From: Rhodospirillales bacterium
GTDB taxonomy: Bacteria; Pseudomonadota; Alphaproteobacteria; Rhodospirillales; Casp-alpha2
Assembly: GCA_018664265.1 (NCBI GenBank)
Contig: JABJOR010000072.1
Location: 1 to 8,475, forward strand
DNA length: 8,475 nt
Direction of reading: 5' to 3'
Both the position numbers and the translations under genes were made by a program. The notes below the pieces were generated by a model that ran no database searches, was not told where the DNA came from, and saw nothing but the letters and a program-made list of their open reading frames with translations. Numbering within the stretch: the first letter of the stretch is position 1; every line of letters starts with the position of its first letter. Below, piece by piece: positions 1-6,502 of the stretch.

Positions 1-259
1 CTTCACCTAAAGCAGCAGCAAACATTTCAGCCTGAGAGATTAAATTTTTTATTTCCGAATCAATAAGATTTTGGCGGTACTGGCCGAGATACAAAAGTCC
101 GGCCACCAGAATACCAAGGGCCAGAATATTGATGGTCAGAATGCGCCGCATGATTGGAGACATGCCTCGACGCGCACGCGGCTGTAAAGGGGCAGTCTCG
201 GTTGTAGCTGGATCAGCAGCTTTAGTTTCTTCAGTGTGTGGCGTGTTATCTGGAGTCAT
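1..259 (-). CDS. chvG: ChvG-type sensor histidine kinase, N-terminal part (partial)
   Basis: Membrane sensor kinase that would phosphorylate the ChvI-like regulator encoded just upstream. Only the first 86 codons are inside the window; the frame is open at base 1, so the periplasmic sensor, HAMP, dimerisation and ATPase domains lie outside. The visible part has a polar N-terminus (residues 1-27), a basic patch PRARRGMSPIMRR (27-39), one hydrophobic segment (about 39-58, LTINILALGILVAGLLYLG) and then YRQNLIDSEIKNLISQAEMF (61-80), the start of the periplasmic region. Basic stretch, TINILALGI, LYLGQYRQNLID is a pattern I recognise from ChvG/ExoS proteins. The ATG at 257-259 is chosen because the other nearby ATG (267-269) hits a stop after seven codons. 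The ribosome binding site is weak. The start lies 31 bases after the chvI stop, so the two are probably cotranscribed. The identification leans on this neighbour. Confidence 0.85.
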   Translation of the reverse strand, partial: MTPDNTPHTEETKAADPATTETAPLQPRARRGMSPIMRRILTINILALGILVAGLLYLGQYRQNLIDSEIKNLISQAEMFAAALGE

Positions 260-290
260 CTGATATCATTTAGTGTTATCGGGATTTCGT

Positions 291-983
291 TCAGGCTGTA
301 CGATAACGATATCCTACACCATAGAGTGTTTCGATTTCAGAAAAATCCTTGTCGATTGCTTTGAATTTTCTCCGCAACCGCTTTATGTGGCTATCAATGG
401 TTCTATCGTCCACGTAAATATGCTCACCATAAGCGGCGTCAATTAACTGATCCCGGTTTTTTACATGTCCTGGTCTGCGAGCCAAAACTTCGATTAGCAA
501 AAATTCAGTCACTGTCAGGTTGACCGGCTTGCTCTGCCATGAACAGAGATGGCGGGAGTGATCAAGAAGCAACTCACCGCGCCGCAAAATATCTTTAGGG
601 TTATCAGCTTCACTTTCTGGAGCTTTGCGCCGGAGCACTGCACGGATGCGCTCAATCAACAGGCGTTGAGAGAACGGCTTGGTGATATAATCATCCGCCC
701 CCATACGCAGGCCCATCATTTCATCGATCTCATCATCTTTGGAAGTCAGAAAGATAACAGGCACTCCATCATTGTCGCGCAATCGTTTCAGCAGTTCCAT
801 GCCATCCATTCGGGGCATTTTAATATCAAGCACAGCCAGATCGACAGGGGTACGTGAAATGCCCGCCAGAGCTTCTTCACCATCATTATAAGTCGAGACC
901 TGAAAGCCTTCAGTTTGCAAGGCCATGCTGACGGACGTCAGGATATTACGATCATCATCAACAAGGGCTATTTTTTCAGGCAT
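291..983 (-). CDS. chvI: ChvI-type response regulator (OmpR/PhoB family)
   Basis: DNA-binding response regulator of the ChvG/ChvI pair, which in alphaproteobacteria controls acid, envelope and host-associated genes. The 230-residue protein has a receiver domain (about 3-118) with acidic residues D9-D11, phospho-acceptor D53 in [12 protein letters not shown]80 in [11 protein letters not shown] and K102 in [11 protein letters not shown] winged-helix DNA-binding domain follows (about 130-228) with [26 protein letters not shown] and the C-terminal [10 protein letters not shown]. The start [15 protein letters not shown] is the ChvI signature. A longer frame begins at a TTG (1025), but the ATG at 981-983 puts the receiver domain at the expected N-terminus and matches the family length, so it is preferred. 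The gene is divergent from the DUF1538 operon and 31 bases ahead of chvG. The full receiver and output residues suggest a functional regulator. Confidence 0.95.
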   Translation of the reverse strand: MPEKIALVDDDRNILTSVSMALQTEGFQVSTYNDGEEALAGISRTPVDLAVLDIKMPRMDGMELLKRLRDNDGVPVIFLTSKDDEIDEMMGLRMGADDYITKPFSQRLLIERIRAVLRRKAPESEADNPKDILRRGELLLDHSRHLCSWQSKPVNLTVTEFLLIEVLARRPGHVKNRDQLIDAAYGEHIYVDDRTIDSHIKRLRRKFKAIDKDFSEIETLYGVGYRYRTA

Positions 984-1190
984 TATTTGGTCCGTTTCAA
1001 AGGTTGGTGTTTCAGTATTAATCAATAACTACTACTGAACACGTTGTTTGTGGCAAAAATATAGCATTATTAGAATTTTCTTTATCCTGGGGCCTGTAAA
1101 GGACTGGTCATAGTGGCATTTTTATGAAAGATTTAATTCATAAAATTTAAGGGTATCAGCGGGTCTCCTTGCGATTGGAAAAGCACGAAG
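984..1190. promoter_or_regulatory. Divergent intergenic region between chvI and the DUF1538 operon
   Basis: These 207 bases must hold the promoter of chvI/chvG (leftward) and of the DUF1538 operon (rightward), since no gene lies in between on either strand. The stretch is A+T-rich with a 9-base perfect inverted repeat near the rightward gene. A poor sigma-70-like match reads rightward: TTGTTT at 1044-1049 and TATTAG at 1068-1073 with 18 bases between, about 3/6 and 4/6 to consensus. No convincing leftward promoter was found. The regulatory role is inferred from gene layout, not from a recognised binding site. Confidence 0.5.
1120..1145. repeat. Perfect 9-base inverted repeat upstream of the DUF1538 operon
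   Basis: TTTTATGAA (1120-1128) and TTCATAAAA (1137-1145) are exact reverse complements separated by 8 bases (AGATTTAA). The centre is 58 bases before the ATG of the first DUF1538 gene. It is not followed by a T-run, so it does not look like a terminator. A dimeric regulator binding site is the simplest reading. The A+T-rich composition raises the chance of coincidence. Confidence 0.45.
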
Positions 1191-1925
1191 ATGGGGAAAT
1201 CGGTTAAAAAATTTCTGATGTTGGTTGTCGATGCGCTGCGCGACATGCTGCCAATTGTGCTGGTTATCGGTTTTTTCCAACTTGTTGTTTTACAGCAACC
1301 TTTCCCAAACCTGAGTGATGTTGTTATCGGGCTTGTATTTGTTGTTCTTGGGTTGGCCTTGTTTATTCGAGGACTGGAAATGGGCCTGTTTCCCATCGGC
1401 GAAGCCATGGCAGACGCCCTTGCCAAAAAAGGCAGTTTGACAGCTTTGCTTGGGTTCGCTTTTTGTCTGGGGTTTGGTACTACAGCAGCTGAGCCTGCAC
1501 TAATTGCCGTTGCCGCAGAGGCCGCCGATGTTGCCAGCATAGCAGGGGCCATCGGAAAAGATGAAGAATCGCGAAATAGCTATGCCTTTGGTTTGCGCTT
1601 CACAGTAGCCCTTTCCGTCGGCGCCGCCCTGGTTCTTGGCGTGTTCCGTATTTTGAAGGGCTGGCCCATCCAGTATCTGATTATTGGGGGTTATATACTG
1701 GTCATTGTTATTACAGTTTTCGCGCCAGAAGAAATCGTCGGAATTGCCTATGATTCAGGTGGCGTGACAACGTCAACGATCACCGTGCCATTGGTTACCG
1801 CCCTTGGAGTCGGATTGGCCGGCGCCATTCGTGGGCGTAATCCCATGATCGATGGATTTGGCCTGATTGCCTTTGCAAGTTTGCTACCCATGATTTTCGT
1901 AATGATATACGGGATGGTGTACTGA
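1191..1925 (+). CDS. DUF1538 membrane protein, first subunit (UmpA-like)
   Basis: Integral inner-membrane protein of the DUF1538 family, probably one half of a two-subunit transporter. As I recall, a paired DUF1538 system named UmpAB from Halomonas was reported to act as a Na+(Li+,K+)/H+ antiporter; the substrate here is not shown by sequence. The 244 residues hold about six to seven hydrophobic segments (roughly 14-35, 43-62, 84-98, 132-152, 160-178, 196-212, 222-242). Conserved-looking polar motifs inside or next to them are [10 protein letters not shown] (61-70), [13 protein letters not shown] (96-108), [14 protein letters not shown] (187-200) and [16 protein letters not shown] (215-230). 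The acidic E63, E101, D188 and D221 are candidates for ion or proton handling. The start ATG at 1191 is preceded by GGAA about ten bases away. The gene opens a four-gene operon, 16 bases before its paralogue. The family call is strong; the transport role is inferred. Confidence 0.85.
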   Translation: MGKSVKKFLMLVVDALRDMLPIVLVIGFFQLVVLQQPFPNLSDVVIGLVFVVLGLALFIRGLEMGLFPIGEAMADALAKKGSLTALLGFAFCLGFGTTAAEPALIAVAAEAADVASIAGAIGKDEESRNSYAFGLRFTVALSVGAALVLGVFRILKGWPIQYLIIGGYILVIVITVFAPEEIVGIAYDSGGVTTSTITVPLVTALGVGLAGAIRGRNPMIDGFGLIAFASLLPMIFVMIYGMVY

Positions 1926-1941
1926 TGATGAGGGTGCCGAC

Positions 1942-2748
1942 ATGATTTGGGATATTATATCAACAGGCATGAGTACTGTTCTTGATGTGTTGCCGATTGT
2001 TGTCATTCTGGTCGGATTCCAGTTCGTTGTTATTCGGCGTATGCCACCCAATCCGCAGCGCATGGCAGTGGGTTTCTTGTATGTGTTGTTCGGATTGACG
2101 TTGTTCCTCGTTGGGTTGGAGCAGGCTTTGTTCCCACTTGGAAGAACGATGGCCTCACAACTGACAGCTCCAGAATTTACCGGCAGCGTGGAAGGGATCA
2201 TAAACTGGCGTGACTATATGTGGGTTTATGTTTTTGCTTTTGCTATCGGATTTGCAACCACAGTAGCTGAGCCATCACTGATCGCAGTTGCAATAAAGGC
2301 TGAGGAAATTTCCGGTGGGGCGCTTAATGCGACTGGCTTGCGATTGGCTGTGGCTTTTGGTGTTGCTGTCGGTGTGTCATTAGGGGCTTACAGAATTGTG
2401 AGCGGCACGCCGCTACCCTATTACATTATGGCCGGATATGTTGTGGTGATTTTCCAGACGATGAGGGCTTCAAAGACAATTATTCCACTTGCGTATGATT
2501 CAGGCGGGGTTACGACATCTACTGTAACCGTGCCAGTTGTTGCTGCACTGGGGCTTGGGCTGGCATCAGCCATTCCCGGGCGCAGCCCCTTAATTGATGG
2601 TTTTGGCCTGATTGCCTTTGCCAGTGTCTTTCCAATTATGTCTGTTTTAGGGTACGCCATGCTGGCAGATAATTACCAAAAACGTAAGAAACAGGCTTCT
2701 ACTGACGCGGCAAAGAAACAGGATGTTGAAGAAAGGAAAAGCTCATGA
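1942..2748 (+). CDS. DUF1538 membrane protein, second subunit (UmpB-like)
   Basis: Paralogue of the preceding protein and its likely membrane partner. Over a 52-residue ungapped stretch (184-235 of the first, 182-233 of this one) I count 38 identical positions. It repeats the same motifs: GLEQALFPLG (58-67), ATTVAEPSLIAVA (105-117), [14 protein letters not shown] (185-198) and [16 protein letters not shown] (213-228). The conserved acidic residues are E60, E110, D186 and D219. Unlike the first subunit it has a charged hydrophilic tail (about 244-268, starting NYQKRKKQAS and ending VEERKSS), possibly cytoplasmic. The ATG at 1942 follows AGGGT at 1931-1935. Its stop overlaps the start of the P-II-like gene by ATGA (2745-2748), implying coupled translation. 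The pair probably arose by duplication, and DUF1538 domains also occur fused in one chain in other bacteria. Substrate is unknown from sequence. Confidence 0.85.
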   Translation: MIWDIISTGMSTVLDVLPIVVILVGFQFVVIRRMPPNPQRMAVGFLYVLFGLTLFLVGLEQALFPLGRTMASQLTAPEFTGSVEGIINWRDYMWVYVFAFAIGFATTVAEPSLIAVAIKAEEISGGALNATGLRLAVAFGVAVGVSLGAYRIVSGTPLPYYIMAGYVVVIFQTMRASKTIIPLAYDSGGVTTSTVTVPVVAALGLGLASAIPGRSPLIDGFGLIAFASVFPIMSVLGYAMLADNYQKRKKQASTDAAKKQDVEERKSS

Positions 2749-3095
2749 GGCTTAAACTCATAATTGCGATGGTTGCCGATGAAAAAACTGACACGGTGAT
2801 CAATGCTGCGCGCGAGGCAGGTGCAACGGGCGCAACAGTAATAACCAATGTTCGTGGAGAGGGGCTAACGCCGGAAAAAACATTTCTCGGGTTGGACCTT
2901 GGTGCCCAACGTGACTTTATCCTGTTTATTGTGGCAGAGCCTCTAGCGCGGACAATTTTAGAAACCATAGGGGACGCTGCAAAGTTTGATGCTGAGCCAG
3001 GCACAGGCATTGCCTTTCAACTAGATATTGAAGACCTTGTTGGACTGAAGACTCAAGAAAGCAAGATTAGTGAAGAAATCGAGGAAACATTATGA
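2745..3095 (+). CDS. P-II-like small signalling protein
   Basis: A 116-residue protein resembling the P-II/GlnB family of trimeric ligand-binding regulators, probably soluble and controlling the DUF1538 pair. Visible P-II features are the opening strand KLIIAMVADEKTDTVINAAREAGATGATV (split here as residues 4-15 and 16-32), then NVRGEGL (35-41) leading into the T-loop region, the second strand RDFILFIVAEPLARTILETI (56-75), and a GTGIAFQLDIEDLVGL stretch (86-101) at the B-loop position. The T-loop is short (about 40-55) and lacks the YxGxEY motif with the uridylylated tyrosine of GlnB. The usual GDGKIF B-loop is replaced by PGTGIAF. This suggests a divergent P-II-like transporter regulator rather than the nitrogen regulator GlnB/GlnK. 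RBS AAAGGA lies upstream. The gene overlaps both neighbours by ATGA. The family assignment is good; ligand and target are inferred. Confidence 0.75.
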   Translation: MRLKLIIAMVADEKTDTVINAAREAGATGATVITNVRGEGLTPEKTFLGLDLGAQRDFILFIVAEPLARTILETIGDAAKFDAEPGTGIAFQLDIEDLVGLKTQESKISEEIEETL

Positions 3096-3511
3096 GCAAT
3101 AGAAAACACATTAAAGTTGGGGATGTCATGTCTCGTGGCGTTCGCACAATCGGAGGCATGTCGACCATTAGGGAAGCCATAGCCGTTATGCGTGACAACC
3201 GTCTTGGATCATTGGTTGTGGAACGCCGGGATGAAGATGATGAATACGGCTTGCTTGAACAGTATGACATTGCAAAAAATGTTATAGCGAATAATAGATC
3301 GATAGATCGTACGAATGTTTACGAAATTATGTCAAAGCCGGTTATGGCAGTGGCACTCGATATGGATATTCGTTACGCCGTTCGTCTTCTAGTGCGATTC
3401 CGACTGACCCGCGCTTTGGTAATTGATGATACGCGCAGCCCTGTCGGAATTGTGACATTGCGTGACATGGTATATGGCCAGTTAGATGAGCTTGAGCAGG
3501 AAAATTCGTAA
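3092..3511 (+). CDS. Two-CBS-domain (Bateman module) protein
   Basis: Small stand-alone CBS-pair protein of 139 residues with no attached enzyme or channel domain. CBS pairs usually bind adenine nucleotides or S-adenosyl compounds and pass an energy or ionic signal to a partner. CBS1 spans about residues 8-68 (VGDVMSRGVRTIGGMSTIREAI, with DNRLGSLVVERRDEDDEYGLLEQYDI, each seen in two pieces) and CBS2 about 77-131 (VYEIMSKPVMAVALDMDI, then RLTRALVIDD and PVGIVTLRDMVYG). The VGIVTLRDM ending is a standard CBS hallmark. ATG at 3092 follows GAGGAAAC at 3081-3088 and overlaps the previous stop by ATGA, so it is translationally coupled to the P-II-like gene. It is the last gene of the operon, 155 bases before pckA. 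A role as a second sensor for the DUF1538 transporter is inferred from position; which nucleotide it binds cannot be read here. Confidence 0.88.
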   Translation: MSNRKHIKVGDVMSRGVRTIGGMSTIREAIAVMRDNRLGSLVVERRDEDDEYGLLEQYDIAKNVIANNRSIDRTNVYEIMSKPVMAVALDMDIRYAVRLLVRFRLTRALVIDDTRSPVGIVTLRDMVYGQLDELEQENS

Positions 3512-3654
3512 AATATTCGATTTCAAATTAGATTCTTTGGAATTCTTTGATTTTCAAAGGAACTATAGCTTGTGGCCAAAAAAACGGGGCGTTAAGGTGC
3601 CTTTCTCGTGGTCTGGAAAAACAAAAATAATCAGGCTTAAATTTTTTAAATCTT

Positions 3655-3660
3655 AAGGAG
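3655..3660 (+). promoter_or_regulatory. Ribosome binding site that fixes the GTG start of pckA
   Basis: AAGGAG lies 6 bases before the GTG at 3667-3669. It is a near-ideal Shine-Dalgarno at good spacing, and no in-frame ATG occurs nearby, so GTG is taken as the start codon. The rest of the 155-base gap (3512-3666) is A+T-rich and shows no convincing sigma-70 promoter, although pckA probably has its own. Confidence 0.75.
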
Positions 3661-3666
3661 CACACT

Positions 3667-5271
3667 GTGCAGGACGTTGGACATGCTGTGAGCTCATTCG
3701 GCCTTGAAAATCAGGGGCTGAGTGGAGTTAAAACAGCTTATTGGAATTTAGACGCATCTCGTCTTTACGAGCATGCGGTTGCGAATAATGAAGGTAAAGT
3801 TGCTAAAGGCGGCGCTTTTGTCACTCTGACCGGACAACACACCGGGCGCTCACCGAATGATCGCTTTGTCGTAGAAGATGATGCATCAAAGAGTGAAATT
3901 TCTTGGGGCAAGGTCAACGTGCCAATTGGCGCTGACAAGTTTGATCAGCTTTATGATAAAATGGTCGCGCATATGGCAGACAAGGACGTTTTTGTTCAGG
4001 ATTGCTATGCAGGCGCTGACGAGGACTACCGTCTGAAAGTTCGTGTGGTCACCGAGGGTGCCATGCACAATATGTTCACCCGGAACATGTTTATTCAACC
4101 AGATGACAGCTTGCTTTCATCGTTTGAGCCGGAATTTGTCGTGCTCCAGGCTCCTAGTTTAACAGCAGACCCTGTAAGCGATGGTACCACATCTGGCACG
4201 TTCATTGTTGTTAACATGGAAAAACGCATGATCCTTGTTGGTGGTTCCGGTTATGCCGGTGAAATCAAGAAGTCGATTTTCTCCATCATGAACTTCATGT
4301 TGCCACCAAAAAATGTACTTCCAATGCACTGTTCTGCCAACACCAGCGAAGATGACAACTCAGCCATTTTCTTTGGCCTGTCTGGCACTGGCAAGACAAC
4401 GATTTCTGCAGATCAGTCCCGCATCCTCATTGGTGATGATGAACACGGTTGGGGACCAAACGGCGTCTTTAATTTTGAAGGCGGCTGCTATGCAAAAACT
4501 ATCGCCCTGACGATAGAAACCGAGCCTGAAATTTTTGAGACAACCCGTACATTCGGATCACTGCTTGAAAACGTTTTGTGTGATGAAGACACCCGTGAAT
4601 TGGATTTCTTTGATACAACGCACAGTGAAAACGGTCGTGTGTCTTACGATATTTCTAAAATTCCCAATGCATCCGAAACTGGCAAGGCTGGACATCCAAA
4701 AAATATCATCATGCTGACGTGTGATGCTTTTGGTGTGTTGCCTCCAATCAGTCAGCTTTCTCCTGATCAGGCGATGTATCACTTCATGTCAGGTTATACA
4801 GCCAAAGTTGCAGGCACAGAGCGTGGCCTTAAAGAAACAGTCGCTACATTCTCGGCATGTTTCGGTGCTCCGTTCATGCCGCGCCATCCTTCTGTTTATG
4901 CTAAGTTGCTTGGTGACAAAATGGCTGAACACAGTGCCAAATGCTGGCTCGTAAATACAGGCTGGTCTGGTGGTGGTTATGGTGTGGGATCTCGTATGAA
5001 AATTGCCTATACCCGCGCCATGGTGAATGCTGCACTCAATGGTGAGCTGGATAACGTTGAATTCGTTGTTGATCCGAATTTCGGTGTCAGTGTTCCACAG
5101 AGCTGTCCAAATGTTCCTGGTGAGGTTCTTAACCCGCGGAACACATGGGCTGACAAAGACGATTACGACGTCAAAGCTCAGGAAGTTGCCAAGTTGTTCG
5201 AGAACAACTTCAAGCAATTTGAAGGCGAAGCATCTGACAGTGTTAAGGCTGCTGCGATAAAAGCAAAATAA
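3667..5271 (+). CDS. pckA: Phosphoenolpyruvate carboxykinase (ATP), EC 4.1.1.49
   Basis: Cytoplasmic gluconeogenic enzyme: oxaloacetate + ATP gives phosphoenolpyruvate + CO2 + ADP. The 534-residue length is typical of the ATP-dependent family. Motifs in order: TGQHTGRSPNDRFVV (55-69; R61 is the oxaloacetate-side arginine position), GGSGYAGEIKKSIF (192-205; Y196 and the K201/K202 pair), HCSAN (221-225, metal-site histidine), P-loop GLSGTGKTT (237-245), the kinase-2-like IGDDEHGW (255-262; metal-binding aspartate), and ENGRVSYDI (321-329; R324). All expected catalytic residues are present, so it should be active. It starts at GTG and is flanked by the CBS gene upstream and a hairpin terminator 29 bases after the stop codon. 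In Agrobacterium pckA expression depends on ChvG/ChvI; here chvI lies about 2.7 kb away, divergently, so similar control is plausible but no ChvI site was identified. Confidence 0.98.
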   Translation: MQDVGHAVSSFGLENQGLSGVKTAYWNLDASRLYEHAVANNEGKVAKGGAFVTLTGQHTGRSPNDRFVVEDDASKSEISWGKVNVPIGADKFDQLYDKMVAHMADKDVFVQDCYAGADEDYRLKVRVVTEGAMHNMFTRNMFIQPDDSLLSSFEPEFVVLQAPSLTADPVSDGTTSGTFIVVNMEKRMILVGGSGYAGEIKKSIFSIMNFMLPPKNVLPMHCSANTSEDDNSAIFFGLSGTGKTTISADQSRILIGDDEHGWGPNGVFNFEGGCYAKTIALTIETEPEIFETTRTFGSLLENVLCDEDTRELDFFDTTHSENGRVSYDISKIPNASETGKAGHPKNIIMLTCDAFGVLPPISQLSPDQAMYHFMSGYTAKVAGTERGLKETVATFSACFGAPFMPRHPSVYAKLLGDKMAEHSAKCWLVNTGWSGGGYGVGSRMKIAYTRAMVNAALNGELDNVEFVVDPNFGVSVPQSCPNVPGEVLNPRNTWADKDDYDVKAQEVAKLFENNFKQFEGEASDSVKAAAIKAK

Positions 5272-5299
5272 GCTTTATCTGCATTGCTGAATTAAGAAT

Positions 5300-5340
5300 T
5301 TAAGGTCGTCTCTGGTTCAAGGAGGCGGCCTTAATATTTT
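5300..5340. terminator. Hairpin terminator between pckA and the convergent solute-binding gene
   Basis: Arms 5300-5312 (TTAAGGTCGTCTC) and 5322-5334 (GAGGCGGCCTTAA) can form a 13-pair stem on the RNA with two G-U pairs and a 9-base loop, followed by TATTTT (5335-5340). This fits a rho-independent terminator for pckA. The right arm covers the TAA of the minus-strand solute-binding gene (5331-5333), and the reverse side is followed by a weaker T-containing tail, so it may work in both directions. Confidence 0.75.
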
Positions 5341-6101
5341 CCAATTATGCTTTGGAATGTTCCATTGTCGCGTAACTTTTGAATGGATGCTTTCAAACGA
5401 TCAATAATGTCTTCTGATGGTGAATCTTTATTGCAAACAAGCCAGAAAGGGATACTGGCAAAAATATGTGGGTCGCCAAATATATCGTCCGGGTTATAGC
5501 CGGATTGGGCTGAAAAATAACGAAAGCTGTCAATGTTTCCCATTATGGCATCGATGCGACCAGCAACGAGCATCTTCACGCTATGGGCATAATCGTGTGT
5601 AGTCGTTTTGTTCAAAGTGAGATCTTTGTCAAAACGCTCATTAACATACACCCCCAAAGGAACGCCGATTGTAAAAGCTGCAAGGTCTTCATATTGGTTA
5701 ATTATTTTTCCCTTTTTGGGTAAAACGCCTGCAATAATATCTTTTCCCATGGGTTCTATAAGGCGAAAAATTTCTTTTGTTTTTTGAGTTCCTGCCAAAA
5801 AAGAACAGTTTATTTTCCCAGTTCCTGATTCTTTGAATAGCCGTTTTAAGGGAAGTAAGGAAATTTCATAGTCGACGTCAGCATCATTTAGAAAGGCCTT
5901 GGCAATTTCATAGACGTATCCTTTGGTATCTCCATGTTGATCAATGAATCCATAGGGAGTCAAGTTGAGGACCGCGAAGGAGACTTTGGATGTGGTTGGA
6001 AGGATATTTGATCCTGAGTTCGCTTTTATAGGGAAGAGTAACGCCACCAACAGAATGAGGCATGTAACTGTCCATATGCGAGTGAAATTAATCCGGCACA
6101 T
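5331..6101 (-). CDS. Periplasmic solute-binding protein, family 3 (amino-acid type), orphan
   Basis: Predicted exported binding protein of the family used by polar amino-acid ABC importers. Of 256 residues, about 1-29 form a signal peptide (basic start, hydrophobic VTCLILLVALLF, then PIKANS); no lipobox was seen. Family-3 landmarks follow: GYVYEIAKAF (61-70), LAAFTIGVPLG (140-150), LVAGRIDAIMGN (178-189) and the ending LRDNGTFQSIIGKY (243-256). The length is normal, so the gene looks intact. ATG at 6099-6101 overlaps the end of the DUF423 gene by 14 bases, with AAGG just ahead, so translation is probably coupled. No permease or ATPase gene is in the window. Sample lines are A+T-rich (5341-5400 has 23 G/C of 60, 5701-5760 has 20 of 60) against 36 of 60 in gltB (8041-8100) and 30 of 60 in pckA (4921-4980), hinting at a separate origin. 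Ligand is unknown. Confidence 0.85.
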   Translation of the reverse strand: MCRINFTRIWTVTCLILLVALLFPIKANSGSNILPTTSKVSFAVLNLTPYGFIDQHGDTKGYVYEIAKAFLNDADVDYEISLLPLKRLFKESGTGKINCSFLAGTQKTKEIFRLIEPMGKDIIAGVLPKKGKIINQYEDLAAFTIGVPLGVYVNERFDKDLTLNKTTTHDYAHSVKMLVAGRIDAIMGNIDSFRYFSAQSGYNPDDIFGDPHIFASIPFWLVCNKDSPSEDIIDRLKASIQKLRDNGTFQSIIGKY

Positions 6102-6483
6102 TTTTTGCCTTCGCTCGAATTGCGCTAAGGGCTAACAATGCCCATCCCAACATGAAGCATCCTCCACCCAGTGGCGCCGCACCGCTAATCAATAATTCGC
6201 TGGTCAGACCGAAATAGTAGAGCGACCCAGAAAACAAGATTATTCCGCTACAAAATGCACATCCGGCAAATGAAGCCAGACGCTTTGCGCCGTGTTTGCA
6301 TAACCATGCTACGCCGATCAGTGCCAGAGTATGCCACATGTGATACTGCACACCTATGTTGAAGCTTTCCCGCAGATAATCCGGTCCTTCATCAAGAGTA
6401 TGCCAACCATAGGCACCCAGACCGACGGTGAAAGCTCCGCTTAATCCAGCAATTATAATCCAGAGTCTTGAACTGTCAGGCAA
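6088..6483 (-). CDS. DUF423 family small membrane protein
   Basis: Inner-membrane protein of unknown function, DUF423 (YgdD/YwdK type). The 131 residues hold about four hydrophobic segments (roughly 7-26, 47-63, 72-91, 97-122). Family landmarks are AGLSGAFTVGLGAYGWHTL (12-30), GVQYHMWHTLAL (44-55), FSGSLYYFGL (84-93) and APLGGGCFMLGW (103-114). The usual GAFGAH motif reads GAYGWH. The start is a TTG at 6481-6483: GGAG (6494-6491) stands 7 bases before it and the upstream ATG at 6494-6496 is out of frame, ending at a stop after six codons. It is the middle gene of a three-gene minus-strand group, 19 bases after the peptidase C26 gene and overlapping the solute-binding gene by 14 bases. Family call is firm; no function can be assigned. 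Confidence 0.88.
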   Translation of the reverse strand: MPDSSRLWIIIAGLSGAFTVGLGAYGWHTLDEGPDYLRESFNIGVQYHMWHTLALIGVAWLCKHGAKRLASFAGCAFCSGIILFSGSLYYFGLTSELLISGAAPLGGGCFMLGWALLALSAIRAKAKNVPD

Positions 6484-6490
6484 CTTCCGG

Positions 6491-6494
6491 CTCC
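6491..6494 (-). promoter_or_regulatory. Ribosome binding site supporting the TTG start of the DUF423 gene
   Basis: Read leftward this is GGAG, placed 7 bases before TTG at 6483-6481. The only nearby ATG is in another frame and closes quickly. The site lies just after the stop of the peptidase C26 gene (6503-6505). Confidence 0.6.
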
Positions 6495-6502
6495 ATAGTA
6501 TT

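Noticed and set aside
984..1025. N-terminal extension of ChvI from a TTG at 1025
   Set aside because: The ATG at 981-983 puts the receiver domain at the normal N-terminus, and the extra 14 residues match nothing expected in the family.
1124..1150. Short reading frame MKDLIHKI ahead of the DUF1538 operon, as a leader peptide
   Set aside because: No ribosome binding site and no attenuator-like structure; the ATG lies inside the inverted repeat.
1133..1552. 139-codon antisense frame over the first DUF1538 gene
   Set aside because: Low-complexity Ser/Ala/Thr/Asn-rich translation with no recognisable domain, entirely opposite a well supported gene.
3543..3561. Hairpin TTCTTTGA...TCAAAGGA as terminator of the DUF1538 operon
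   Set aside because: The stem is short and A/T-rich with a 3-base loop and no following T-run; at most a weak structure.
3634..3660. CTTAA/TTAAG dyad overlapping the pckA ribosome binding site as an RNA switch
   Set aside because: Only a 5-base A/T-rich stem with a 12-base loop; too weak to claim regulation.
4789..5217. 142-codon antisense frame over pckA
   Set aside because: Mirror of a highly conserved enzyme gene; the translation shows no domain and no ribosome binding site was seen.
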